A stretch of 64,000 bases of DNA, from assembly GCA_024036415.1 (NCBI GenBank), contig JAMWET010006788.1:189001-253000 (forward strand). Direction: 5' to 3'. Numbering within the stretch: the first letter of the stretch is position 1; the number at the start of each line of letters is the position of its first letter. Under the pieces are notes generated by a model. It did no database searches. It was not told the origin of the DNA and worked only from the letters and a program-made list of their open reading frames with translations. Positions 32,521 through 43,718 of the stretch are shown here, piece after piece. A program made the position numbers and the translations under genes. This DNA is from Prochilodus magdalenae. Its lineage: Eukaryota; Chordata; Actinopteri; Characiformes; Prochilodontidae.

Positions 32521-34050
32521 ATACCATGTTTTTAACAGCTCCCTCATAGACAATTATTAAATGAGCATTTATGAATATTTTGCTGTTCCCCGAGACATTG
32601 TTTTATGATGGGTTAGAGCTAAAGCTTTGGTCTAAGAATATTCTTTAATATCTGTTTATGGCAGAGAATTCATATTCATATTGACTTTTGACTTTTGGTG
32701 GTGATAGGAACCAGACCTTTATAGGACTATTCGGATAGTCTATGCAAGTCTTGAAAATACAGTACACTAATTCTTAAGACAGCTGGAGAAACCCCTCTTT
32801 TAGACAATTGATTAAAGCTTGAAGCAATTTATGAAGCACTAGCGCATATTTTAGGTGGTGGCATTTTTTTCTGAGAAGGAACTGTGACCAGCATGCACAT
32901 TCATGAGCGCATTCATGTGGTTGATTCGAGCGGAAACCAGAGCACTGAAGCATCTGTCAGCTTTGGCCTGTTTTACTGGAGTTTTGAGGTCATGAGAAGC
33001 AGAATGAAATGTGACCTGTTGTTGCAGGATAGCTGAGTGCCGATTTAAATAAAAACTAAAGAAAACTGGAAGTGAAAATGCCAGGTGGTTTATTGTGTCC
33101 AAGTTTTCAAGTGCAGTGGAATCAAAACCCCCCCAAAAATAATCAAATAGGGAAAAACCCAGAAACTAAAAGAAAAGAAAAAAAAAAACAAAAACAAAAA
33201 CAAAAATGAACTTAAACAATGTCCAAAGAAGTCATTTAACCTTAATCTCAGTTTAAGTGCATACAGACAAAACGTATATGTAGGTAATAGGTTTTCAAAC
33301 TTTGTCTCGGTTACTTTTCCGGCAGCAGCATTCCGGCTAGCACATCTGTTACCAAAGCAACAATGGTGCTTTGGTTATATTTATGGGAAAAACAAACAGA
33401 CAAAAATGTGGGACACCAATGCAGATAAAATAACTTAAATTAAACATCTCTATTCTTAACATAAAACTGCAAAGAAAGCTTAACATAACAGACTCCTTTG
33501 AAAGGATACAGCTTTCCACTAACAACAGAGAGCAAACAACAACTCCAGCACAACCCAACCAAACACTACATTAGTCCTTTTTTCTAGTAAAACAAATTGA
33601 CCATGTACTGGATAATGCAGCATCGGCTGTTTATCTGCACAAAACAAAACTCAGTCAAATGAGAATCACGTAAATTGACTACAAAAAAACATTTACTAAT
33701 CTAAAGGCACCACTGGGTATAAAATTAGCAATTACCTAAATAAAAAATTGGTCAAGAGAAACAAAAAATATATTAAATAATCTTTTATATCCATTTATCA
33801 TAACACAATCAATGCTCTTTCAGCACCAAGAAGAACACCTGGCTGATTTTTTGAACTTCTGTCCATCATAGGTCTTTCTCTCCATCACACCAAACAACTG
33901 CAGGCAGGCTGGGCCCCACCAGACAATGTACTTCTAGCACCAGAGAATGCATCTAGCAGTGAAGCACAAGAATAGAGCAATGTCTTTAAAATCTTGCACC
34001 ACACTTGCTCAGTGCAATATTCTAATTTATATCTTAGACAATGTTTATCT
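32521..34050. other. A/T-rich stretch without recognised genes
   Basis: About 1.5 kb with only short open frames. From about 33060 it may represent the 3' untranslated part or non-coding end of the minus-strand hAT element next to it, but no terminal inverted repeat matching the right end near 36256 was found. Confidence 0.35.
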
Positions 34051-34054
34051 TACC

Positions 34055-35995
34055 TTAGATGTTACTCTTGGCTTTGTACTTTTTGCTTGAGCGTGCAGCT
34101 TCTAGTAAATCTGTCTGCTTAAGTGCAAAGCTGTAGAATTCCTTACAACTGTATTCAAAGTTGGTCTTGACTTGAATTTCACTCTTGATAAGCTCCACAG
34201 AGCAACGATTCCTCTGGTCACTCCAGGCTGCAGTCATGAGGGAAAACACTCTCTCTACAGAAGCATTGGTGATGGGGATGCTGAAGAGAAAGGATGCAAC
34301 AGCAGTCAGATTTGGTGTCTTAGTGCTCTTAAGCAAGATCTCCCACTTCTCCACAACAGGAGCTTTTTTCTCCACAATTTCCTGCTGCCGTGGCAAAGTC
34401 ATGCAGTACTCCTCATAGAGTTCATCCATGTCCAGTCTTCCCCCTATCTGTAGGACCTCCACGGCATCACTGAGCTGGGAGAATGTGAAGATGCTCTTCA
34501 GTGCCAAGCATGTAACCTTCTTCTGGTAATTGTTATCTGTGAAGTCGTACCATTTTTCCAGGTAGTTGAGTGCCATCTTGTAGAAGTTGGAAAAATCACG
34601 TTTGATTGTTGCTGCTTTTTGGTCTGGAAACTGTTGGAGAATAGCATTGGTCTCCATTCCAAAGAAGCAATCAATTTGTCGCTGTTGGAGCTTTGTCTTG
34701 AGAGTGAGCATTGTGTCATATAGCTCACAGACAGTGCCATCCTGTCCCTCCAACAGCAGGACAACATCATGGAAGATCTTCAGTATGTTATTGAGGAAAG
34801 CCAGGTAGGCCTGTAGCTCGAGGGGTTGCCCCTCACCATCCTGATCCGTTTTTAACAGCTGCCACAGTGCTTTTGGCCACTGATTCTCTCCAAGTGACAA
34901 GAAATAGCTCTTGATAGCTGCCCAGCTGTCATGTAGCCTCTGCACAGCAGGCCACACACTCAACCATCTTGTGGGTACATGTCTCCGTACGACATGATAA
35001 TCTTCCTCCAGAAAGGCAAACACTGCTTTCAATTCCTCTGTGCGCTGTGCAGACACTGAAAAGTGACTGAATATTTTGTTCACTACAGAGTCAATGTCAA
35101 CATTCAGCATGTCTCCAGCATGCTTTGCACAGTTGTGTACTATGTGGGCCATACAGTTTGCCTTGATGATGCCACTGTTGTCTGCCTTTAGCTTTTGGAA
35201 AACAGAATTATTTTTCCCATAGTTTACACTAGCATTATCAGCTGCATAAGCTGAAATCATGTCCAGTTGCAGGCCATTTTCCTCTAGCTTGCTTGTAATC
35301 TGGCGGTGTATGGTAGCAGCTGACTCATGGCTATCTTCATAAAAATCAAGGATTTTGTTTTTCAAACCCAACTCTGGTGTCCAATATCTCAAAGACAGTG
35401 GGAAGAGTTTTGTGGTGCCATGATTAGATGCATCTGAAGCCACTGAAAAAAATGGTGTGTGGACTTTTTCATCACTTGTGAGTTCTTGAACCACAGGCGT
35501 TTTTAATTCCTTTAAACAACTCTCCACAGAGGCAGGTGCAAGCACATCTGTAACTATGGATGCTGCCTTTGTACGACCACATGACATTTTTTTTGCAATC
35601 TCAGAGTCTGGAAACATGGTCGATGTTAGCTTATTACCACAGTCTTCTGACCTGTATGATAGGGAGTGTTTCACAGTGTGGTAAACGCTAGTTAGTTCAG
35701 CTGCTGTTACTTTATTTACGCTTGAATCTAGTTTGGGTTTTAGCAGGAACGTATGCATACACTGGGAAGTCTCCTTTTGAGCTACACGTTTTTTGTGAGT
35801 CTCGCATTGTCTGTGTCTTTTCACATCGTATTCACCTCCGTGTGAAACGGAAAAATTACTCAAACAAACGTCACAAAAAACTTTACCAGAGTCACCTTGC
35901 ACTGGTTTCACCCAGGGGTAAATAGTTTCCCAGTCTCTGTTATAGCTGCATTTTCGTTTTTTAGATCGAGTCGTGTTTACCTCCCTGTCCTCCAT
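34055..35995 (-). CDS. hAT-family transposase (ZBED/KIAA1586-like), uninterrupted 646-aa ORF
   Basis: A single-exon ORF of 646 codons. The N-terminal part has a basic KKRKC stretch and a BED/TTF-like zinc-binding region (WVKPVQGDSGKVFCDVC, then H..H at KRHRQCETHKKR). The central RNase-H-like core shows FSVASDASNHG with the first Asp, AYAADNASVNYG with the second Asp, the C..H motif in ANCMAHIVHNCAKH, and the RW motif in VPTRWLSVW. The C-terminal dimerisation block is SIPITNASVERVFSLMTAAW. Length and motif order match autonomous hAT transposases and their domesticated relatives. The complete ORF suggests recent activity or purifying selection. The right end of an element lies near 36225-36256; the left end was not found. 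Confidence 0.9.
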   Translation of the reverse strand: MEDREVNTTRSKKRKCSYNRDWETIYPWVKPVQGDSGKVFCDVCLSNFSVSHGGEYDVKRHRQCETHKKRVAQKETSQCMHTFLLKPKLDSSVNKVTAAELTSVYHTVKHSLSYRSEDCGNKLTSTMFPDSEIAKKMSCGRTKAASIVTDVLAPASVESCLKELKTPVVQELTSDEKVHTPFFSVASDASNHGTTKLFPLSLRYWTPELGLKNKILDFYEDSHESAATIHRQITSKLEENGLQLDMISAYAADNASVNYGKNNSVFQKLKADNSGIIKANCMAHIVHNCAKHAGDMLNVDIDSVVNKIFSHFSVSAQRTEELKAVFAFLEEDYHVVRRHVPTRWLSVWPAVQRLHDSWAAIKSYFLSLGENQWPKALWQLLKTDQDGEGQPLELQAYLAFLNNILKIFHDVVLLLEGQDGTVCELYDTMLTLKTKLQQRQIDCFFGMETNAILQQFPDQKAATIKRDFSNFYKMALNYLEKWYDFTDNNYQKKVTCLALKSIFTFSQLSDAVEVLQIGGRLDMDELYEEYCMTLPRQQEIVEKKAPVVEKWEILLKSTKTPNLTAVASFLFSIPITNASVERVFSLMTAAWSDQRNRCSVELIKSEIQVKTNFEYSCKEFYSFALKQTDLLEAARSSKKYKAKSNI

Positions 35996-36224
35996 AGCTC
36001 GTGCTGCATGTCGGTGCTGCTCTGATTTGCATTGTAGTGATGGTCGGTCACGAACGATCTGGTTCTAAGAGTCAGCTCTTTGAAGTGAACGGCTCCTGAT
36101 GACAGCCCTCACTGCTTTTCCCACACACACAGCCATCTGATAAAAAAAAAAAACACGCAAAAAAACTGGAGTCTGACAGGCTATAACGGGCTTTCACGTG
36201 AAAAGTAATGAAATTGCGGTACTG

Positions 36225-36256
36225 TCCCGCACAAAGCGGGACATCTGGTCACCCTA
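36225..36256 (-). repeat. Probable terminal sequence of the hAT element
   Basis: Read on the minus strand, this starts tagggtgaccagatgtcccg, a terminus typical of fish hAT elements. It lies about 230 bp 5' of the transposase start. Text between them (ggttctaagagtcagctctt) also recurs in fish hAT elements. The matching 3' terminus and 8-bp target duplication were not located. Confidence 0.5.
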
Positions 36257-36374
36257 CGAGTAGCTGCATCCAAGCTTTACCTCACCAAGAGCAATGGAAA
36301 GTCATGAGTGCAGTGGTGTAAAGCGCCACCACTGGACTCTAGAGCAGTGGAATTTCACTGTAATGCTTGTTCAT

Positions 36375-36700
36375 GATCCCAACTCTGTGGGAACAGTTTG
36401 GGAATGGCCTCTTTCTGTTCCAACATGACTGGGCACCTGTGCTCAAAGCAAAGTCCATAAAGACATGGATAAGCAAATTGGTGTGAAAGAACTTGCACAG
36501 AGTCCTGACCTCAACCCGATAGAACACCTTTGGGATGAATTAGAGCGGAGACTGAGAGCCAGGTCTTCTCGTCCAACATCAGTGTCTGACCTCGCAAATG
36601 TGCTTCTGGAAGAATGGTCAGAAATTCCCATAAACACATTCCTAAAGCTTGTGGAAAGCCTTCCCAGAAGAGGTGAAGCTGTTCCAGAGATGGCCACAAG
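36375..36700 (+). mobile_element. Tc1-like transposase C-terminal relic
   Basis: FGNGLFLFQHDWAPV (one frame), then AQSPDLNPIEHLWDELERRL, RPTSVSDLANVLLEEWSEIP and KLVESLPRRGEAV (frame of 36465-36776): the last two catalytic blocks and C-terminus of a Tc1-like transposase. A frameshift lies between them near 36465. Confidence 0.88.
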
Positions 36701-36707
36701 TCACAAA

Positions 36708-36835
36708 ATACAAGTCCAAGTCAAGTCTCGAGTCTTTAGGTTAGAGTCCACGTCAAGTCACGAGTCTATAGGTTAGAGTCCAAGTCAAGTCACGAGTCTA
36801 TAGGTTAGAGTCCAAGTCAAGTCTTAAATCTATTT
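36708..36835. repeat. About 42-bp tandem repeat (3 copies)
   Basis: Units of gtccaagtcaagtcacgagt followed by ctataggttaga. Related 'caagtcaagtc' text also occurs at 37325-37390. Confidence 0.85.
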
Positions 36836-37769
36836 ACACAAAGCATGTATAGTAACTGTGGCATTAAAAAAAGTGTAGATTAAAAAACCACAACAGATTA
36901 GCTTTGTGTAGGTTTGTTTTGCTGAATTCCCTTACAATGTAACCAAAGGCGACATACTCCGTACGGCGCTCTCAAACGAAGCCAACACCTAGAAGTTTTT
37001 TGTTTCGGCACCACACTCTCCCGCCAAACACTTCCTGTTTCAGGCCAGCTTAAGGGGCTGAAGTCTGTGTGTTATATTTTGTCCGTGTCCTAAGACGGCT
37101 AGCACAAACCTATCCGGGTGTGTTTCAGATGCCGTATGAAGTTTGGATGGTCGATCCAGTGTCATTGTAATTTGTCCCACACTCTCCTGCACGTCGCCAC
37201 TCTTCTGTTATATGCTAGGAATGTGTGCTACTGGCTGGTTTACTTGGCGCCGGCTCACTGGATCACGCAACTCGATGAAGTCGGTTTTATTTTGGACCGA
37301 GTCGAGTCGGGAATCATTATAGACGAGTTACAAGTCAAGTCTGAAGTCTATTTATATGCAACTCAAGTGCAACTCGAACTCGAGCCGCTAACCCGAGTGC
37401 CCATCTCTGAGCTGTTCTAGCAGCAAAGGGTAGGCCAACATCATATTACACCCTATGGATTAAGAATGAGATGTCAAAAAACAAAATATATGTGTTTTTA
37501 CATGCAAAAAAAGTAAGTAAAAAATAACTAGGCCACATAGACATATTCATCATATCTAGCAGGCATAAAGTAGAGAGAGATTCATTACCCCACAGCTCAG
37601 TCCTTTAAGCCTCTAGCTCCTCCCGTAAATAGCCTGGGAGATCCCATAATTAAGGTCAGCTTCTAAAGGTGGTTTACACACAATGACACAAACAAATATA
37701 AGTTATTATCCATTATTAATCCCCTTACAGGTTTACTTTTGCCCTTCCTCCCCCTTAAAGGTTCACTAT

Positions 37770-38425
37770 GAATTCTGATGGCCCCTAGAGTAAGACCCAC
37801 TCAGCTGCCCCCTCATTCCAATCAGAACTTACGTTTAAGTGCACGGGCCATTTCAACGTCTGCGAGCCTGCCTGACTCTGCTGCTCCTCTAGACTCCAGT
37901 TCCCAGAGTGCACAGCTCGATAGAGTCTTAAGCACCACCCTCCGCCCACCCTCCTCAGTCTAGTTCCCCTGTTTACTGATTGCTGTCAGTGTGTGACATG
38001 TTTAATAACCCCACGCCAACTATCACTCTCTGCGAAGTTTTGCCAACACTACTTGCAATCCTGAGCGGTCTTTCTTGTATCTCTTGTCTGTTCAGTTTTG
38101 ACCCTGTTTCTCTATTCGACCTCGTCTTCTCGCCTTGTCCCTTTCTGCCCTGTCAACTCATTTGTCTGCTCTCTGGTTTCCCACTCTGCTTCTGCTATTT
38201 GGATTATGGCTTTGATCTTCCTCCCAGATTAGTCTACCTGTCTGTTGGCTTTTCTGGATTTCGACCCTTGCTTCTCCCTGTCGTTTATGACCTGGTATCG
38301 CCACTCTGCATTGCTGTATCGTTTGTTGTTGCTGTGTTAAGCATCTGCTTTACTTATTAAAATCCATTTGTACTTTGGCTCAGCTAGCGTCGCGCCTAGT
38401 TCTTTGTATTTGACATCAGATAGTT
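37770..38425 (+). repeat. LTR-like dispersed repeat, copy 3
   Basis: ctccagttcccagagtgcac, agttttgccaacactacttg and ctttggctcagctagcgtcg correspond in order to the landmarks of the copies at 4910 and 52540. The long pyrimidine-rich middle yields a chance ORF at 37980-38360. Confidence 0.5.
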
Positions 38426-38600
38426 TTATAGTCGATACTTCAATATGTACAAGACATACCGAGGATTGAAAATGCGTTACTCTCCAGCCCAAGATGTGTC
38501 AAATAAACATTTTAATGATAAACAGATGACACGTTAAACAAGAGTATATTAAATATAATAAACACTTAACATAAAATACACAGACGCAAGACATAAATAG
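38410..38600 (-). mobile_element. LINE 3'-end fragment (first copy)
   Basis: tacttcaatatgtacaagac...gcgttactctccagcccaag matches 51125-51190. A (TAGA)n microsatellite at about 38598-38620 follows. Confidence 0.65.
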
Positions 38601-38887
38601 ATAGATAGATAGATAGATATTATTAACTATTCAACTATCCATAGTACATTACGTGACATTATTAGTGACATCATGTTCATTGTTTGCTGTTTCAATGCCC
38701 TATAATTCAAGTCAAGTGTATACAAGACATATAGAGGATTGAAATTGCAGTACTCTCCTCCCAAGGTCCAGCACGTAAACATTTACCAATAAACAGATTA
38801 CAACTACAAGAACATGAGTATATAGAATGTAATAAACGATAAACATAAAATAGACTGATGCAAGACATACAATAGAATAAAATATAG

Positions 38888-41470
38888 CCGCAAGCGGCAA
38901 TTGAGGGTCCTAGCACGTCATAAGTCCACTGAAGCCTTTTGGACCAGCAAGGCCTCACAAGGCCTAAAGCAGTTCGGACCTTGTTTCTAGATCTATAAAG
39001 ATAATACAGGTTTAACAGCTCAGGCAGTTTTCATGTCATTAGGAACCATGTCATTCGTTTGTATTTATCACAAAAGGAACATCTCACTTTCAGCTCAGTG
39101 TTGTAGAAGCCCACTGAGCCTCAGAAGGCTTAAAGCAGTTTGGACCTTGTTTACAGACAGAGAGGTAAAACTTATAGGAAGTGGGAGTTTATCTTCAGGT
39201 CTTCATTCACCATAAATAATCAGCAGTGGTCTATTAACATTATAGAGGCTGAGGCTTATGTGTACAGGCCCTTATAGCATGAGGAGCAATTGTGGCACAC
39301 AGAAGTGAGATTAAAGGCCTTAGAATAAATCAGAAAGCATTGATCAGGGGCCTGAGACACACTTGTGTACCAAGTTTCATTGAGATTGACCTTTGACCCT
39401 TGCTTTTATAAGCTGTAATTTCTGAACAAACACGTGAAAATAGCAGAGCTATTTTCTGACACAACATGTAATTACAAAGTTGTGCAGTACTGAGAGCTGA
39501 ATCAAATGACATCAGGAGTTTGTCTATAGACTGTGTAATAACATTGTAATAAGCGTTTTAGTGATTTTAAGTGTTTTTAGGTGCTATAGCGCCCCCTAAA
39601 GGCCAGACTGCAGCAAACTTTGTACATCTCAACAGAGTCTTGATTTGTACATGCCTGTAAAGTTTTGAGTCAGTCTGAGTAATGGCTGAGGAGTTGTAAC
39701 GAAATAGGCTGTAAATAATTCCAAGGCCGAAGTGGTTTGTTGATTTATAGTGTAAGCCAAGTTATAGTAAAAAAAGTCAACTTTTTTTTTTTTTTTTGAT
39801 AATTATTTTACCTAGAGACTCCACAGAGGTATTTTAAGACCAGTTTGGAATGGCTTTGATTCAAATCCAGGGACATAGTTTGAAAAGTAGCATTTTTTAA
39901 ACATTTATTGATTTATACAATAACTATGGATTTTTTTTAACACAATTGTATTTGCAAAATTGTTGAATGAACACTCCAGTGCATGAAAGTAATGCATTTA
40001 TTTGCAATTAGGGTGAAATTTTTTTATATGAGATATACTTGTTTTCCAAATAGCACACCACAACTTATAAAAACCCTGGTTTTATTTAGATAAGCTGTAA
40101 GTCTGTTCCGAACGAATAGGTAAAAATAGCAGAGCCGTAGTCACATTTTCTGACACAACATGTAATTACGAAAGTTGTGCAGGAATAAGACCTGAATCAA
40201 ATGACATCAGATGTTTGGCTATATACATTTGTGTAATAACATTGTAATAATGCATTTTAAGTGATTTTAAGTGTTTTTTAAGTGTGGATATAGCGCCCCC
40301 CTAAAGGCCAAACTGCACCAATTTTTGTACATCTCATCAGAGTCTCAGTTTGGCACATGTCTGTCAAAATACTGAGTTGATCTGTGAGTAAAGACTGAGG
40401 AGTTATAGCAATATAGGCTGTAAATTCCAAGGCCCCGAAGTGATTTGTTGATTTCAATAGGAAGCCATGTTAAGTACAAAAGTCAACTTTTTTTTTGATA
40501 ATTATTTACCTAGAGACTCACAGAGTAATTTTAAGGACCAGTTTGGAACGGCTGTTGGTCAAATCCTAGGACTTAGTTCGAAAAAGTAGCATTTTTGAAA
40601 CATTTTATTGATTAAAAAATAAAACTATGCATTTTTTTTGTAACACAATTGTATTTACTGAAGTTGTTTGTAATAGTCCATTGCATGATGTTAATAATGC
40701 ATTTGTTTAAGATATAGGTGGAATTTCTATGAAGATATACCGGATCTTATATCCAAAATAGCGCCACCCAGTGGCCAAATCTTTTCAAATTTTACTGGCT
40801 GTTGCAAAGTTCCTCCAAAGACAGGGACCAGTGAAGTTTCAGGCTGATTGGTCTGGTTATATGTTAACGCCCTATCAAATGGGCTGCGGAAAGCTGATTG
40901 GCTAATGGCGTCCATAATTTTTTGAGTATCGTATCAATTGTCCTTAAGATTCACATTAGTAGGACTGTGTCATAGATGAAGTGTGCAAAGTTGAGAAACA
41001 GTTATGTAGCATTTATAGCGCCCCCTATTGATGTAAATGCGCCACATTTGATAAGCCACCTCAGAATCATGTCCTGAACCAATTTCCAAAGTGTCAAATT
41101 TTTTGGATGAAGCATGTTTGAGTTACAGAATTTTGGAGCTTAATGGTCCAAATGGCAAAGTGATAGGTTTTGACCCAAGGAATATGGGAAAAATGTTGTT
41201 TTGTCTGGCAAAATTTTGGTTTAGGAGTTATAGGTCAAAACGTGTTTTGGTTTGCTATAGCGCCACCTTGAGGCCAGTTGGTGCCATTCTTTGTGGCTGA
41301 GTCATTTCACCCCTACTGTACCTTCAGTCCAAGTTTGGTGTCTCTAGGCCTTACGGTCTTTGCTCTACGACGCGTTTCAGCCGAGAAAAAGAAGAAGAAG
41401 AAGAAGAAGAAGAAGAAGAAAAATCCTAACAAATACAATAGGGTCCCTGCACTACGTGCTAGGACCCTAA
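38888..41470. mobile_element. Nested non-autonomous DNA transposon, about 2.6 kb
   Basis: The terminal sequences ttgagggtcctagcacgt (38901-38918) and acgtgctaggaccctaa (41454-41470) are inverted copies with one base indel. Just outside, AAATATA occurs on both sides, a possible target duplication. The interior lacks a transposase ORF but carries many 'tatagcgccccctaaaggcc' phrases typical of an abundant fish family, and a tandem duplication of about 680 bp (39405-40080 and 40085-40740). An (AAG)n microsatellite sits near the right end. Confidence 0.75.
41383..41420. repeat. (AAG)n microsatellite
   Basis: About 12 aag units inside the right end of the nested DNA transposon. Confidence 0.9.
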
Positions 41471-41789
41471 ATATAGGCCCTGAGATAAACATTAATGAGA
41501 CAATAAGACACAGATATGGGAGTTGGGGGGGTCAGGGAGAGAGTTAAGCATCCTGACAGCCTGGTGGATGGAGCTGTCCCTCAGTCTGCTGGTCCTAGCC
41601 CCGAGACTCCGCAGTCTCCTCCCTGTTGGCAGCAGATTGAAAAAGTTGCGTAGTGGGTGGGTAGGATCTCCTGCCAAGCGGAGGGCTTGTATATAGACAT
41701 TAAGAGTGAAGAAGGTCTTTGCCTTCTCCTGTGATGCTGAAATTTGCCATTTTGGAGAGATTTAACTATATATGCAGAAATATTTTGTA

Positions 41790-41860
41790 ATAAGATAAGA
41801 TAAGATAATCCTTTATTAGTCCCACAGTGGGGAAATTCACAGTGTTACAGCAGCAAAGAG
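41790..41860 (-). mobile_element. Rex1-like LINE 3' terminus
   Basis: gataagataagataatcctt, tattagtcccacagtgggga: the same terminus as at 26157 and, in diverged form, the SINE tail at 15098-15140. Confidence 0.7.
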
Positions 41861-42089
41861 ATAGCAAGGTACTCAGTACAAAAAATAAGACAGGTAAACA
41901 GAACAATATATAACAATATAAACATTATAAATAATAAAAGTCAAAAGTCAAAATCTCTGGAGAATCTTATTTACAGATAATTGCAAAATATTTATTCTTT
42001 ATTTCACATGGGGAATGGAAAAATACTGCACATTGTTAGCATTGCACATTATGCTACATAGAAAACAACTCTATTTCCTGTGAGTGTGT

Positions 42090-42250
42090 GTAGTTAAGTG
42101 TGTGTGTGTGGTCCTGTGAGTGTGTGTAGTTAAGTGTGTGTGTGTGTGTGTGTGTGGTCCTGTGAGTGTGTGTAGTTAAGTGTGTGTGTGTGTGTGTGTG
42201 TGGTCCTGTGAGTGTGTGTAGTTAAGTGTGTGTGTGTGTGTGTGTGTGGT
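42090..42250. repeat. (GT)n-based tandem repeat of about 45-50 bp, 4 copies
   Basis: Units of gtcctgtgagtgtgtgtagt followed by taagtgtgtgtgtg with variable GT number. It lies at the 3' edge of the LINE fragment that follows. Confidence 0.85.
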
Positions 42251-43060
42251 CCTCTGGGAGCAGTGCTGGTTGTAGAGTCTAACAGCAGCAGGAAGGAAGG
42301 ACCTTCGATACCGCTCCTTCACACACTTGGGGTGAAGCAGCCTGTCGCTGAAGGAGCTGCCCAGTGCGGCCAGGGTCTCATGCATGGGGTGGGAGTCATT
42401 CTCCAGCATGGATGCCAGCTTGGCTAACATCCTCCTGTCTCCCACCACCTGCACTATTTTATTTATATATTCTCTGCATGCTTAATTTTTGACCCTTGTT
42501 ATCTGTCTATTTATATTTATACTTTTTTTATTCTATGACATCCAATGTGGGCAGCAAAGTAAGAATTTCATTGTACAGGGAAACTAGTTTCCTTACTGTG
42601 CATATGACAATAAAGCTTTGAATCTTGAATCTTGAATCTTGAACTGGGTCTAAGGGGCTTCCCAGGATCTCTCTCGAACAGTTTGTTCAGTCTCTTCCTG
42701 TCTGCCGTCGAGATGCTGCTGCCCCAGCAGACCACTCCGTAAAAGATGGCAGATGCCACCACTGTATCGAAGAAGGTCCTCAGGGGTGCTCCCTGAACTC
42801 CAAATGACCTCAGTCTCCTCAGTAGGTAGCGTCTGCTCTGGCCTTTTTTGTAAAGTGCAGTAGTGTTGACTGACCAGTACAGTTTGTTGTGTAGGTGAAC
42901 ACCCAGGTACTTATAAGAGTCCACTCTCTCGATGTCCATTCCCTGGATGCTCACTAACGGAGGGGAGTGTCTGCACCTGCGGAAATCCACCACCAGTTCT
43001 TTCATCAAAATACCACAAAAGCAATTCATCATTATCAAACAAAGTGTTGGTACACTGTTG
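42250..43060 (-). mobile_element. LINE relic: reverse transcriptase C-terminal portion
   Basis: Minus-strand motifs: ELVVDFRRCRHSPPLVSIQG, VDSYKYLGVHLHNKLYWS, RRYLLRRLRSFGVQGAPLRT, IFYGVVCWGSSI (42568-43060), then DSHPMHETLAALGSSFSDRL and CVKERYRRSFLPAAVRLYNQ (42176-42454). A separate 3' end with a cttgaat tandem (about 42560-42640) lies between the two coding parts, so two LINE fragments may be juxtaposed. Confidence 0.88.
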
Positions 43061-43560
43061 GTGGCAGTGGATAGAAGCAGACACACTATCACGTCCTGTC
43101 TTCTCTCGCCCCGGTTTGCCTGTTTTGAGGTATGTATATGTATGTGTGTGTGTGTGTATATAGCTATAACAAATGCGTGTTTTCATTATGTGGGCCACCT
43201 TTGGCTCACATTAAGATTGCCAGTGCCGACAGTGGACCAGAGGTGCGATATCTTTGCCAGATGTGGTCCACATTCACCTGCTATCTGCAGTGTTTCTTGG
43301 TACTCTTCATTAATAATGCAGGTGTGTTATTTAGTATGTGGCAGAGAATAAGCTGTGTTTTTAAATTGTCCAGTGTCGGGACTGAGGAGGTCAGAACCTG
43401 TTAGAGCAAAATCATTCCCACCACTTCTGAAAGATGTGCTCTGTGTGACAGGGATGTGGATTTTGAGCCCTCAGGGAGACCCACATTGTCAGTCCACACT
43501 GAGAGCGGACGGTGCCTCTTTATGACGTGCAGTTGATTATGTGTGTTCGGTTCTGTTTAC

Positions 43561-43718
43561 AGGGAAACGGAACGCCTGTAAACAAGTTTTCATTCAAACT
43601 GAAATCATTCCGGTTCAGAAAAGCTGAAACAAAACTCCGAGCTTCAGACCTTCACCAACCTCTCTGCACACAAGCTGTGTTCTCCTTCTCTCCTACACCT
43701 CTTCATTTACACGGACCT
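43561..43718 (+). other. Probable 5' UTR part of MIGA-like exon 1
   Basis: A good acceptor (ttctgtttacag, ending at 43562) precedes the coding start by 156 nt. The frame is open through this stretch, so a longer N-terminus is possible. The upstream non-coding exon was not located. Confidence 0.5.

Larger units (their letters stand above)
38698..41765 (-). mobile_element. LINE 3' region split by a nested DNA transposon
   Basis: The two halves (38698-38887 and 41471-41765) together match the uninterrupted LINE end at 51115-51500: gtacaagacata..gag to agacataca, then ggccctgagataaacatta, ctgacagcctggtggatgg and gcagcagattgaaaaagttg. The minus-strand reading of the second half gives RLRSLGARTSRLRDSSIHQA, the C-terminus of the reverse transcriptase. 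The interruption is the element at 38888-41470. Confidence 0.8.

Noticed and set aside
37980..38360. 126-aa hydrophobic ORF
   Set aside because: It lies in the pyrimidine-rich middle of an LTR-like repeat, and the frame is not conserved in the copies at 4910 and 52540.
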